64,000 nucleotides of DNA from CAYJGJ01 sp964367585 (lineage in GTDB: Bacteria; Bacillota; Clostridia; Peptostreptococcales; Anaerovoracaceae): positions 558,001-622,000 of the forward strand of contig CAYIYH010000001.1 of assembly GCA_964367585.1 (NCBI GenBank), written 5' to 3'. The notes under the pieces are model-generated. The model had not been told where the DNA came from. It made no database searches and saw only the letters and a program-made list of their open reading frames with translations. Below, in pieces: positions 1-8,025 of the stretch. The first letter of the stretch is position 1. The number at the start of each line of letters is the position of its first letter. A program made the translations under genes and the position numbers.

Positions 1-5
1 TAATG

Positions 6-212
6 TCAAGTGTTTCTTTTCATTGCATTTTCTGTAGTCATATTATATTTAGGTTTTTTTTAATCAAAAGGTAGACCACCAACCATCATAGATTGATGCA
101 GAAACATATTAATAGCATCAGTAACAGTTATTCCAAAATTAGAATAAAGGGCTTCTACACTTGCCTTAAACTCTGGTTCAATACGAACATTAATATTTGC
201 TGTTTTAGCCAT
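6..212 (-). pseudogene. RelB/DinJ-family antitoxin, interrupted by an in-frame stop
   Basis: The reading frame starts at ATG 212 behind an excellent GGAGGTG ribosome site and gives 50 residues (MAKTANINVRIEPEF at the start, GGLPFD at the end) before TAA at 60-62. This is the N-terminal ribbon-helix-helix part of a RelB/DinJ antitoxin, a family normally about 85-100 residues long. In the same frame after the stop, 17 more codons read KKPKYNMTTENAMKRNT before TGA at 6-8, which matches the usual continuation after LPF in this family. The stop therefore cuts a recognisable gene. No toxin gene is visible; it would lie left of the window. A TATAAT-like box (240-245) and a TGTATACA palindrome (252-259) lie upstream. 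The 50-residue DNA-binding part could still be made. Confidence 0.75.
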
Positions 213-363
213 TAAATCACCTCCAATATCATCATATTAATTATAGTCTATTGTATACATAAATGCGATATTTTGTGAAGCTTTTAATGATAATATGCGA
301 ATTTACAAAGTTTATTATAATTTATATTATTATTTGTATGATGAGTTTTTTTTTGCATTTTCA

Positions 364-392
364 TTGAATTCTTAGCAAAAAATATGTATATT
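364..392 (+). promoter_or_regulatory. Sigma-A-like promoter for yihY-proB-proA
   Basis: A -35 box TTGAAT (364-369) and a -10 box TATATT (387-392) are separated by 17 bases and lie about 80 bases before the YihY start codon. It is the only well-spaced pair I see in the 213-474 gap, which holds no other recognisable feature. Confidence 0.4.
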
Positions 393-474
393 AATGACAG
401 TGAGCTATAAAAAGGTGTTTATATTATGAGTACTTTAAAAAAACACAACATCATGTCTAGAGGACATTATATTT

Positions 475-1308
475 ATGAAACTAATTATTATTTTTACTAA
501 TATAAAAAAATTATACGACGACCCTTATTATAAAGGATTTGCATCTCATCTTGCATTTTTCTTTATATTATCTTCGGTTCCTACTATACTACTTATCTCA
601 CAATCTATTATACTCTTTTTCGAAAATAACCTAGAACAGATATTGGGAGAATATATTGAACTTATTGACTTAGAGACAAGGGGATTATTTGACACACTAC
701 TTTTTGCTGGCGGAGGTGGTTTTTCCAACTCGTTTTTTTTGATTATTGCTCTATGGGCGGGCTCACGTGCACTTTTCTCACTCATACAAGTTTCAAATTA
801 CACTTACTCAGACATCAAATCATTTAAAGGAAACTATATTAAAGATAGATTTCGTGCTATAATTTCTATGATTATTACAATGGCAACTTTTATAATCACC
901 CTTGCGATAGTTGTATATGGACAACCAATAATCGATTTACTAATTTCAATATTTAACTTGGATCTACTTCCTAATTTTGTATGGACGCTATTAAGATGGG
1001 GATTAGGGATTGTGCTTTACACCCTCAATATGTCGTTTATGTACTATTTTTTACCAAGTGATAAAATACCCTTCAGAGATATTTTTCCAGGTGCAGCAGT
1101 CGCCTCACTGGGCATTTTGCTAGGTACACTGGGATATTCAATTTATGTCTCATACATAGCTAATTACAGTGTACTATATGGCTCCCTTGCAGGGATAATC
1201 GCACTATTTATTTGGTTTTATCTCATTTCGTGGGTATTGCTAGGCGGCATACTCCTTAATAGAGTTTTGATTGATAAAAGTAAAGAAAGAGGACTTCATG
1301 AGAAATAA
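475..1308 (+). CDS. YihY/BrkB-family inner membrane protein
   Basis: This 277-residue integral membrane protein belongs to the YihY/virulence factor BrkB family, once mislabelled ribonuclease BN. The family motif region SHLAFFFILSSVPTILL is near residues 24-40, and about six hydrophobic segments are spread over the protein, with the last near residues 238-262. The molecular function of the family is not established; envelope or transport roles have been proposed. The start has an AGAGGA element about 11 bases upstream. The last 11 bases overlap the start of proB, so the two are probably co-transcribed and translationally coupled. Confidence 0.85.
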   Translation: MKLIIIFTNIKKLYDDPYYKGFASHLAFFFILSSVPTILLISQSIILFFENNLEQILGEYIELIDLETRGLFDTLLFAGGGGFSNSFFLIIALWAGSRALFSLIQVSNYTYSDIKSFKGNYIKDRFRAIISMIITMATFIITLAIVVYGQPIIDLLISIFNLDLLPNFVWTLLRWGLGIVLYTLNMSFMYYFLPSDKIPFRDIFPGAAVASLGILLGTLGYSIYVSYIANYSVLYGSLAGIIALFIWFYLISWVLLGGILLNRVLIDKSKERGLHEK

Positions 1309-2110
1309 AATTAAAAACTCCAATAGAATCGTTATAAAAGTAGGAACATCTACGCTAACGTACCCTAATGGGAATTTAAACTTAAAAAGAGTAGATGAAT
1401 TGGCGTGGATATTATCTGATCTTCGCAATTCTGGAAAAGAAGTAGTACTTGTGACAAGTGGTGCAATCGGAGTAGGTGCAACGCACATAGGCATGGACTA
1501 CCGCCCAACGATAATGAAAGAAAAGCAGGCGGCGGCGGCTGTGGGGCAAGCTATTTTGATGCAAATTTACCAAAACTTCTTTACTAGATACAATCAAAAC
1601 GTAGCCCAAGCACTCTTAACAAAAGAAGAAGTGAGAACAGAAGAAAGATATGATAACACAAAAAACACTTTGCAAACACTTCTTGAAATGGGTATAATAC
1701 CTATAATTAACGCAAATGACACCATCTCCACTTATGAAATAGCTATATCCGAAAACGATAGGCTGTCTGCAATTGTAGCAGAAATAATTAGTGCCGACTT
1801 GCTTGTGATTTATACCGATATTGACGGACTATATGACAAAAATCCACACGAACATAGCGACGCACATCGAATTTCATATGTTGAAGATATTTCCGATGAA
1901 ATCATCTCAATGGCAGGTAGCAAAGGTTCACGATTCGCTACTGGTGGTATGAAAACAAAAATCGAAGCGGCTATGCTAAGCACCTCTTCAAACATACCTA
2001 TGGCGATTATTCACGGTGAAAAACCAACACTAATCTATGACCTTTTAGATGGAAAAGATGTCGGCACATTCTTCGCTACAAAACAATTTTATGATAAGAA
2101 AAACAAATAG
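1298..2110 (+). CDS. proB: Glutamate 5-kinase
   Basis: The product (270 residues) phosphorylates L-glutamate to glutamyl-5-phosphate, the first step of proline synthesis, in the cytoplasm. The amino-acid kinase fold is clear: VIKVGTSTLT near residues 11-20, VTSGAIGVG near 52-60, NANDTIS near 138-144, and GSRFATGGMKTKIEAA near 207-222. It ends after the kinase domain and lacks the C-terminal PUA domain of the E. coli enzyme, which is common in Clostridia. I chose ATG 1298, behind AGAAAGAGGA, over an in-frame start 27 bases upstream inside yihY. proA follows after 12 bases. Confidence 0.95.
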   Translation: MRNKIKNSNRIVIKVGTSTLTYPNGNLNLKRVDELAWILSDLRNSGKEVVLVTSGAIGVGATHIGMDYRPTIMKEKQAAAAVGQAILMQIYQNFFTRYNQNVAQALLTKEEVRTEERYDNTKNTLQTLLEMGIIPIINANDTISTYEIAISENDRLSAIVAEIISADLLVIYTDIDGLYDKNPHEHSDAHRISYVEDISDEIISMAGSKGSRFATGGMKTKIEAAMLSTSSNIPMAIIHGEKPTLIYDLLDGKDVGTFFATKQFYDKKNK

Positions 2111-2122
2111 GAGACTCAAACA

Positions 2123-3388
2123 GTGAACGCATTGGAAACTTTGAACACTTTAAATATTATAGGAAAAAAGGCGAAGGATGCCGCAGCTATTTCGGGCAAA
2201 CTATCGGCTAATGAAAAAAACGCTATCCTGGAAGAAGCTGCAAAATCTCTACTAAATTGCAAAGATAACATATTAAAGGAAAACGAATTAGATATTAAGG
2301 ATGCTATTGAAAATGGGATTCGAGGCGCATTCATCGACAGACTTACCTTAACAGAAAAAAGAATCGAAGCTATGGCGGAGGGACTGCGAAAAGTTGCAGC
2401 GATGACCGACCCTATCGGTGAAGTAGTGTATATGAAGCCACTCGAAAATGGCTTACTCGTAGGTCAAAAACGAATAGCTATAGGCGTAATTGCTATTATT
2501 TATGAAGCACGTCCAAATGTTACATCCGATGCTTTTGGACTTTGTTTAAAATCTGGAAACTCAGTAATACTCCGTGGGGGAAAAGAAGCTCTCAGGACAA
2601 ATCAGGCTATAGTTTCAATCTTCCAACGCACATTACAAAAACTTGGAGTAAACGAAAACTTAATCCAAATAATAAGCGATACGTCTAGGGAAACTGCTGC
2701 CGAACTTATGAAACTCAACGACTATATAGATGTCTTGATACCTCGTGGCGGAGCTACCCTAATACAAAGTGTAATAAAAAATAGTACTGTGCCTGTAATT
2801 CAAACAGGAGTTGGCAATTGTCATGTATTTGTCGATGACACAGCAATTACCCAAAATGCGATAGACATTGTGGTAAATGCAAAAGCACAACGACCCGGAG
2901 TTTGCAATGCTTGCGAAACTTTATTAGTGCACGAAAAAATTTATGAGACTTTTTTACCAGCAGTTTGTGATGCATTAAAAAATCAAAAGGTCGAAATAAG
3001 AGGAGACGAAAGAGTTTGCACGGTCGTCCCTTATGCGATTCCTGCCAGCGAAAAAGATTGGGAAACAGAATACGAAGACTACATTATTGCTGTCAAGGTC
3101 GTTGCCGATATAGACGAGGCCATAGCGCATATCAGAAAATACTCTACGCAGCATTCTGAGGCGATTATTACCGAAAATTATAGCAATACGCAAAGGTTTT
3201 TGAATGAAATAGATTCAGCAGCTGTATATGTCAATGCTTCAACAAGATTTACTGATGGCGAGGAATTTGGATTCGGTGCCGAAATAGGAATAAGTACTCA
3301 AAAACTTCATGCCAGAGGACCAATGGGATTAAAAGAACTAACCACGACCAAGTATATTATATACGGAAGCGGCCAAATTAGAACTTAG
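2123..3388 (+). CDS. proA: Glutamate-5-semialdehyde (gamma-glutamyl phosphate) reductase
   Basis: The enzyme reduces glutamyl-5-phosphate with NADPH to glutamate semialdehyde, the second proline step, working directly with ProB. At 421 residues it has the usual family length. The catalytic cysteine lies in RPGVCNACETLL (about residues 253-264), with the aldehyde-dehydrogenase-type core IYEARPNVTSDAFGL earlier (about 128-142). The start is GTG 2123 with GGAG nine bases upstream, overlapping the proB stop. No proC is visible, so the final reductase must be encoded elsewhere. The 3' end of the gene forms the first unit of a 25-base tandem repeat. Confidence 0.95.
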   Translation: MNALETLNTLNIIGKKAKDAAAISGKLSANEKNAILEEAAKSLLNCKDNILKENELDIKDAIENGIRGAFIDRLTLTEKRIEAMAEGLRKVAAMTDPIGEVVYMKPLENGLLVGQKRIAIGVIAIIYEARPNVTSDAFGLCLKSGNSVILRGGKEALRTNQAIVSIFQRTLQKLGVNENLIQIISDTSRETAAELMKLNDYIDVLIPRGGATLIQSVIKNSTVPVIQTGVGNCHVFVDDTAITQNAIDIVVNAKAQRPGVCNACETLLVHEKIYETFLPAVCDALKNQKVEIRGDERVCTVVPYAIPASEKDWETEYEDYIIAVKVVADIDEAIAHIRKYSTQHSEAIITENYSNTQRFLNEIDSAAVYVNASTRFTDGEEFGFGAEIGISTQKLHARGPMGLKELTTTKYIIYGSGQIRT

Positions 3389-3475
3389 ATGCATCCCATT
3401 AATTCAAACTTAAATGCAACACATCAATTCGAAGTTAAATGTAGATAATCAATTCAGAATTTACGATAATCCCCC
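3376..3475. repeat. Four degenerate 25-bp tandem repeat units
   Basis: Units at 3376-3400, 3401-3425, 3426-3450 and 3451-3475 each begin AATT and continue with a form of (C/A)(A/G)AACTTAAATG. The spacing is exactly 25 bases. The first unit covers the last proA codons, so the array seems to have grown out of the gene end. It fills most of the proA-PhzF gap. Confidence 0.6.
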
Positions 3476-3503
3476 TTTTTATTGAAAATAGTGGAGAAAA
3501 AAT

Positions 3504-4670
3504 ATGAAATACTATGTAGCACATGCATTTACTGATAAAGTCTTTGGGGGAAATCCCGCTGCGGTCGTATTGCTTCCATCTGATGATGAAATGTCCACAC
3601 CTGATAGTATTGAAAGCAACTCTTTCATCAATGGGTTCCCCCCTGACGAAATAATGGTAAAAATAGCAGAAGAGTTTAGATATTCTGAAACTGCATTCGT
3701 AAAACAACTAGGAGAAAACGAATTTAACATCAGATATTTCACCCCGACTGCAGAAGTCGAACTCTGTGGGCATGCGACAATCGCTGCGTTCCATGTCCTC
3801 CTACACGCAGGCATTATCAAAGACAATTGCACTTACACCAACCACACACTTGCCGAAACTATAACGGTGCACGTTGATAATGGAAATATATTGATGGGGA
3901 TGGCAAGTCCAAGGCTAATTAAAGTAATCGATAACCCAAGCGAAATCAAAAAACTGTATGAAATAATGGGAATTAACTATCAGCCGACACTCTATACATA
4001 TTCCGACGATAAAACCACAGAGTTGCTTCCTAAAATAATCACGACTGGACTTCCGGATATTATCTTGCCTGTTGCAAATAAAGAACAACTGAATGCACTG
4101 GCTCCAGACATGAAAAAACTTAGTGATTTATCAGAAGAATATGCTGTAACAGGGGTGCATGCTTTTGCACTTAACAACGAATATAGCGATAATTACAGTA
4201 TTCCTAGTGAAAATTACAATAATACTAAAGAAAGCGACAGTAATATTACAGAAAACAATAAAAGAACTAATAAATTTAACGCTAAATCTGTAGTAGACAA
4301 CATCAATGATACAAATAACTTAAATTCGAGTGCAGGTGTAAATGCTGAAAAAGTATACTGTGATGCGAGAAACTTCGCTCCATTGTTTGGAATAGATGAA
4401 GAAGCAGCAACGGGAACAGCAAATGGAGCATTGACATATTACTTATATCTTGATAGTATTATCAGTGGCAATGCGGAGTGCATGGTCTTACAAGGAGAGG
4501 CAATGAATAGACCTTCTGCGATAATGACTAAAATCAACAACGATAAAAATAGTAGTTCGAATAAAGAACATAATATAAATAATGAAAACGCACAAAATGT
4601 AAACATACAAGTGGGGGGAACTGCTGTTGTCTTCGCAAAAGGAGAATTAGTCATCAACGAGCCTGCATAG
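3504..4670 (+). CDS. PhzF-family isomerase with Asn-rich insertions
   Basis: PhzF-like proteins have the diaminopimelate-epimerase fold; the substrate of most members is unknown. Family landmarks are the start YYVAHAFTDKVFGGNPAAVV, RYSETAFV, FTPTAEVELCGHATIAAFHVL (about residues 79-99) and GIDEEAATGTANGAL near residue 300. The protein has 388 residues against the usual 260-300. The excess is low-complexity Asn/Ser/Lys-rich sequence at about residues 230-278 and 348-370, plus a short insertion near residues 30-48. The insertions stay in frame and the catalytic region remains, so the gene looks intact. Start ATG 3504 follows GTGGAG. It stands alone between proA and an acyl-CoA ligase. Confidence 0.85.
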   Translation: MKYYVAHAFTDKVFGGNPAAVVLLPSDDEMSTPDSIESNSFINGFPPDEIMVKIAEEFRYSETAFVKQLGENEFNIRYFTPTAEVELCGHATIAAFHVLLHAGIIKDNCTYTNHTLAETITVHVDNGNILMGMASPRLIKVIDNPSEIKKLYEIMGINYQPTLYTYSDDKTTELLPKIITTGLPDIILPVANKEQLNALAPDMKKLSDLSEEYAVTGVHAFALNNEYSDNYSIPSENYNNTKESDSNITENNKRTNKFNAKSVVDNINDTNNLNSSAGVNAEKVYCDARNFAPLFGIDEEAATGTANGALTYYLYLDSIISGNAECMVLQGEAMNRPSAIMTKINNDKNSSSNKEHNINNENAQNVNIQVGGTAVVFAKGELVINEPA

Positions 4671-4684
4671 TCAATGCAGGCTCG
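4658..4684 (+). terminator. Hairpin at the end of the PhzF gene
   Basis: CGAGCCTGCAT (4658-4668) and ATGCAGGCTCG (4674-4684) form an 11-bp perfect stem with a five-base loop that contains the stop codon. There is no U-tract after it, so it may protect the 3' end rather than terminate transcription on its own. Confidence 0.45.
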
Positions 4685-4763
4685 AAGGTAATAAAACGAG
4701 ATGATAAATCATTATCCTCTCATATTTTGAAAAACAAAACACAAAAGGGAAAAGAGGTGAAAA

Positions 4764-6497
4764 GTGAAAAAGCTAAAATTTATCAACAAGGTTACACAGT
4801 ACGAAAATTTAAGAGATTTTTTCAAGGGGGTTGCAAGTGAGTATGCAGAGTTAGATGCTTTCAAACTCAAAATTAAAAACAAAAAGGAAACAACTTACAA
4901 AATAATCTCCTACGCACAAACATGGGAAGACATAAATAAAATAGGTACTGCGCTAATGCACCGTGGACTAAAAAATAAAAGAGTCGCGATAGTAGGAAAA
5001 AACTCCTACCAGTGGTTTCTTGCATATGCAGCCACACTTGTAAATGGAAATATTGCCGTTCCAATAGACAAAGAACTTCAGCTAGATGAACTAGAATCAT
5101 GTTTAGAAAGAAGTAAGGCGGATATTGTTTTCTTTGACGATGGTCGGGAAGAAATGATCAAAACAATAAAGGAAAAAGGAAGCACAAATCTCACCCAATT
5201 CTACTGCATGGATGAAGTTGAGGGATATGAAACTACAGACCACCTTTTACTCGAAGGAGAAAAACTATTAGTAGACAATACAGATAATGATAGCACAGAT
5301 AAATTTGCTACTGCACCAATTGATAAACATGCGATGGCAGTAATTCTTTTTACTTCTGGCACGACATCTCAATCAAAAGCCGTAATGCTTTCTCAACACA
5401 ACCTTATGATAAATACTTATGAAACCACTTCTTGTGAGCCACTTTTCCCTGGTGAAATAAATATGGCATTTCTTCCATATCACCACACCTTTGGTTCTAC
5501 GGGACAATTGGTAATGATGCAAGCAGGAGTATGCACAGCGTACTGCGATGGAATTAAATATTTACAAAAGAACTTAGTGGAGTACAAAGTTTCGGTATTC
5601 TTCTGTGTACCAGCGCTAATTGAAGGAATCTACAAAAAAATCATGAAGGAAGTTGAAGCGCAAGGCAAAATAGGGCTTATAAAATTTGGAATAGGGCTCA
5701 CCCAGTTTCTTTTAAAATTCAAAATTGATGTAAGACGTAAATTTTTCAAATCAATTCTTGACAAACTGGGCGGAAACATCAGATTCCTTATCAGTGGAGC
5801 AGCCCCCATCGACCCCGATGCGCTCAAAGCATTTAACGCATTTGGGATTCTTACTGTACAAGGATACGGAATTACAGAGACTTCTCCAGTAGTTTCAGCC
5901 GAAAGCATAACTGCAATGAAAAAAGGCTCTGTTGGCCTTCCTTTACCTAGTGTAGAAGTGAAAATCGACAGTCCAAACGAATCAGGCGAAGGAGAAGTTT
6001 TAGTAAAAGGTGAAAACGTGATGCTCGGCTATTACGAAAATGAGGAGGCAACTAATGAAGTATTACAAGATGGCTGGTATAGAACAGGTGATTTGGGCAG
6101 GATCGATAGCGAGGGATACTTATTCCTAAATGGTAGGGCGAAAAATGTCATAGTCCTGACAAATGGGAAAAATGTATATCCGGAAGAGTTGGAAATACTA
6201 ATTAATAATCTTCAATATGTAACAGAATCTATGGTTTTTGCTGCTGAGAAAAAGAGCCAAGGATTAGCAGTATCTGTTAAAATCGTGTATGACAAGCATT
6301 ATTTCACCGGCCCAAATCCAATAATTACAGATGAGGAAATTGAAGTCCTAATAAAAGATGACATATATGCTATCAACGAAACACTTCCTATATACAAGCA
6401 AATCAAGAGAATAATTACTACCACAGAACCTATGATAAAAACAACTACTGGAAAAATCAAAAGACACGAAGAAATGAAATTAATGCAAGAAATATAG
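4764..6497 (+). CDS. AMP-forming acyl-CoA synthetase (long-chain fatty acid type)
   Basis: A 577-residue adenylate-forming enzyme that should activate a carboxylic acid with ATP and CoA. Motifs in order: LFTSGTTSQSKAVMLS (P-loop-like, about 195-210), YGITETSPV (about 372-380), GWYRTGDLG (about 437-445), KNVYPEELE (about 470-478) and the C-terminal catalytic-lysine region TTGKIKRHEE (about 561-570). The length and N-terminal layout resemble fatty acid ligases more than acetyl-CoA synthetase. Start is GTG 4764 with AGAGGTGA six bases upstream. A strong terminator follows, so it is probably a single-gene unit. The true substrate cannot be read from sequence. Confidence 0.85.
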   Translation: MKKLKFINKVTQYENLRDFFKGVASEYAELDAFKLKIKNKKETTYKIISYAQTWEDINKIGTALMHRGLKNKRVAIVGKNSYQWFLAYAATLVNGNIAVPIDKELQLDELESCLERSKADIVFFDDGREEMIKTIKEKGSTNLTQFYCMDEVEGYETTDHLLLEGEKLLVDNTDNDSTDKFATAPIDKHAMAVILFTSGTTSQSKAVMLSQHNLMINTYETTSCEPLFPGEINMAFLPYHHTFGSTGQLVMMQAGVCTAYCDGIKYLQKNLVEYKVSVFFCVPALIEGIYKKIMKEVEAQGKIGLIKFGIGLTQFLLKFKIDVRRKFFKSILDKLGGNIRFLISGAAPIDPDALKAFNAFGILTVQGYGITETSPVVSAESITAMKKGSVGLPLPSVEVKIDSPNESGEGEVLVKGENVMLGYYENEEATNEVLQDGWYRTGDLGRIDSEGYLFLNGRAKNVIVLTNGKNVYPEELEILINNLQYVTESMVFAAEKKSQGLAVSVKIVYDKHYFTGPNPIITDEEIEVLIKDDIYAINETLPIYKQIKRIITTTEPMIKTTTGKIKRHEEMKLMQEI

Positions 6498-6505
6498 TCT
6501 AAATC

Positions 6506-6550
6506 AAAAATCCCTGCGTGGTATTAACAGTAGCCAAGCAGGGATTTTTT
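6506..6550 (+). terminator. Intrinsic terminator after the acyl-CoA synthetase
   Basis: AAAAATCCCTGC (6506-6517) pairs with GCAGGGATTTTTT (6538-6550), and the right arm runs into a T-tract. Classic rho-independent form. Confidence 0.85.
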
Positions 6551-6601
6551 TATTCTTTGTGCAATTTTTATCTTCATCGCTTTTAAATCGAGGCTAAGGA
6601 T

Positions 6602-6670
6602 CTAACGTGCTTGCACGATTAGTCCGTGCCGAAGATTGCAAGCTGGCACGAGAGGCGGGGAACTCGTGCC
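6602..6670 (+). ncRNA. Structured leader RNA before the thioredoxin-reductase-like gene
   Basis: This GC-rich patch in an AT-rich gap can fold in at least two exclusive ways. Hairpin one is CTAACGTG (6602-6609) with CACG-A-TTAG (6614-6622). Then GGCACGAG (6645-6652) can pair either with CTCGTGCC (6663-6670), an 8-bp stem, or its first six bases with CGTGCC (6625-6630). A third option pairs CGTGC/TTGCA (6606-6615) with TGCAA/GCACG (6637-6650). There is no T-tract, and the ribosome site AAAAGGAG is about 40 bases downstream, so any control would be translational or by processing. I do not recognise a riboswitch class. Confidence 0.4.
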
Positions 6671-6719
6671 ATGGTTATAGATACAACATAGTCCTCAAAT
6701 ATAGAAAAGGAGAAATACC

Positions 6720-7622
6720 ATGAAAGACGTAATTATAATAGGATCTGGCCCCGCGGGAGTGTCCGCATCACTATACACTGCACGAGCAGGACTCGATACG
6801 ACTATTGTTTCACTAGACAATAGCGCATTGCACAAAGCAGAGTTAATTCAGAATTACTATGGATTTTCGGAAGCGATCAGTGGAACTAAACTATCACAAG
6901 ATGCAATACTGGGGGCGAAGTCTGTCGGAGTTAAATTTATTAGTAAAGAAGTAATTGCGATTGATTACGATGGAGATTTTGTTGTTTCGACTCCAACGGA
7001 GCAATACAAGACAAAAAATGTACTTCTTGCAACGGGAACAGCTCGAAACACACCTAAAAATCTAGGAATTGAGAATTTCGAAGGAAAAGGAGTTAGTTAC
7101 TGTGCCATTTGCGATGCGTTTTTTTATAGGAGCAAAAATGTTGCAGTACTAGGCTCGGGAGAATTTGCATTACATGAAGCAGAAACTCTCCTACCTATAG
7201 CAAATAGCGTAACAATCCTCACGAATGGAACCGAGCTATCGCCGGAATTAAAAAAAATAGAAAGTGAAAATTCAAGTGGAGTTGCAATAGACAAGTCTAA
7301 TTATATATTTAACAAGAATGTTATTTCCAAAGTAGTCGGCGACAACCAGATAGAAAAAGTGCTTTTCGTGGATGAAACTTCAATTGATATCGATGGCCTT
7401 TTTGTCGCTTATGGTATCGCAGGCATAACTTCGTTCGCTAAGAAAATAGGTGCAATCATGGAAGGTGGAAAAATAGTCATCGACGAAAACATGGCAACTA
7501 ATGTGCCGGGGTTATTTGCAGCCGGAGATTGCACCGGTGGACTATTGCAAGTTGCAAAAGCCGTCTATGAAGGTGCAACCGCAGGCCTTGCCATTGTCAA
7601 ACATCGAAAAACACAAAGTTAA
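6720..7622 (+). CDS. Thioredoxin-reductase-like FAD/NAD(P)H flavoprotein
   Basis: This 300-residue flavoprotein has the two-domain layout of low-molecular-weight thioredoxin reductase. The FAD site IIIGSGPAGVSASLYTARAG is at residues 5-24, the redox pair CAIC is near residue 130, the NAD(P)H-binding VAVLGSGEFALHEAETL is near 140-156, and the final FAD motif AAGDCTGGLLQVAKAVYEG is near 261-279. It would reduce thioredoxin (or a similar disulfide partner) with NAD(P)H. The pyridine-nucleotide loop GSGEFALHEAE differs from the common GGGxSAxEEA, so the electron donor is uncertain. trxA faces it four bases downstream, which supports a thioredoxin role. A structured leader precedes the gene. Confidence 0.85.
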   Translation: MKDVIIIGSGPAGVSASLYTARAGLDTTIVSLDNSALHKAELIQNYYGFSEAISGTKLSQDAILGAKSVGVKFISKEVIAIDYDGDFVVSTPTEQYKTKNVLLATGTARNTPKNLGIENFEGKGVSYCAICDAFFYRSKNVAVLGSGEFALHEAETLLPIANSVTILTNGTELSPELKKIESENSSGVAIDKSNYIFNKNVISKVVGDNQIEKVLFVDETSIDIDGLFVAYGIAGITSFAKKIGAIMEGGKIVIDENMATNVPGLFAAGDCTGGLLQVAKAVYEGATAGLAIVKHRKTQS

Positions 7623-7626
7623 TCTT

Positions 7627-7935
7627 CTACTCAAACATTTTTAATATCGCAGCCTTAGATATAACTCCGGCGCTTTGATTTTTTACCGTGCCATTTTCGA
7701 ACACTATTAAAGTAGGGATTGACATTACTCCGTATTTAATGGCAATGTCCGAACTTTCATCGGTATTAAGTTTCCCTATTTTTAACGCATCGTTTTCTCT
7801 TGCAATTTCTTCCAAGACGGGTGCAATCATTTTGCACGGCCCACACCAGTCCGCATAAAAATCGACTAGAATCGGCTCTTTTGATTGCAAAACTTCTGCC
7901 TCAAAATTACTGCTTGTTATTTTTATTATTCCCAT
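7627..7935 (-). CDS. trxA: Thioredoxin
   Basis: A 102-residue thioredoxin with the standard fold and active site WCGPCK (about residues 29-34) in FYADWCGPCKMIAPVLEEIA, plus the cis-proline region SIPTLIVF (about 72-79). It is a cytoplasmic disulfide reductant for ribonucleotide reductase, peroxiredoxins and similar partners. It converges on the reductase-like gene with only four bases between the stops. The ribosome site is weak (AAAGGAT about 14 bases upstream of ATG 7935), but no better start is in frame. Confidence 0.93.
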   Translation of the reverse strand: MGIIKITSSNFEAEVLQSKEPILVDFYADWCGPCKMIAPVLEEIARENDALKIGKLNTDESSDIAIKYGVMSIPTLIVFENGTVKNQSAGVISKAAILKMFE

Positions 7936-8025
7936 GTTTTTTTTGATATATCCTTTGCTATATTTTGAAAGACGATATATTTTCTCCTTTCTTTACTTTA
8001 AAACCTGATTTTATTACAACCTTTT

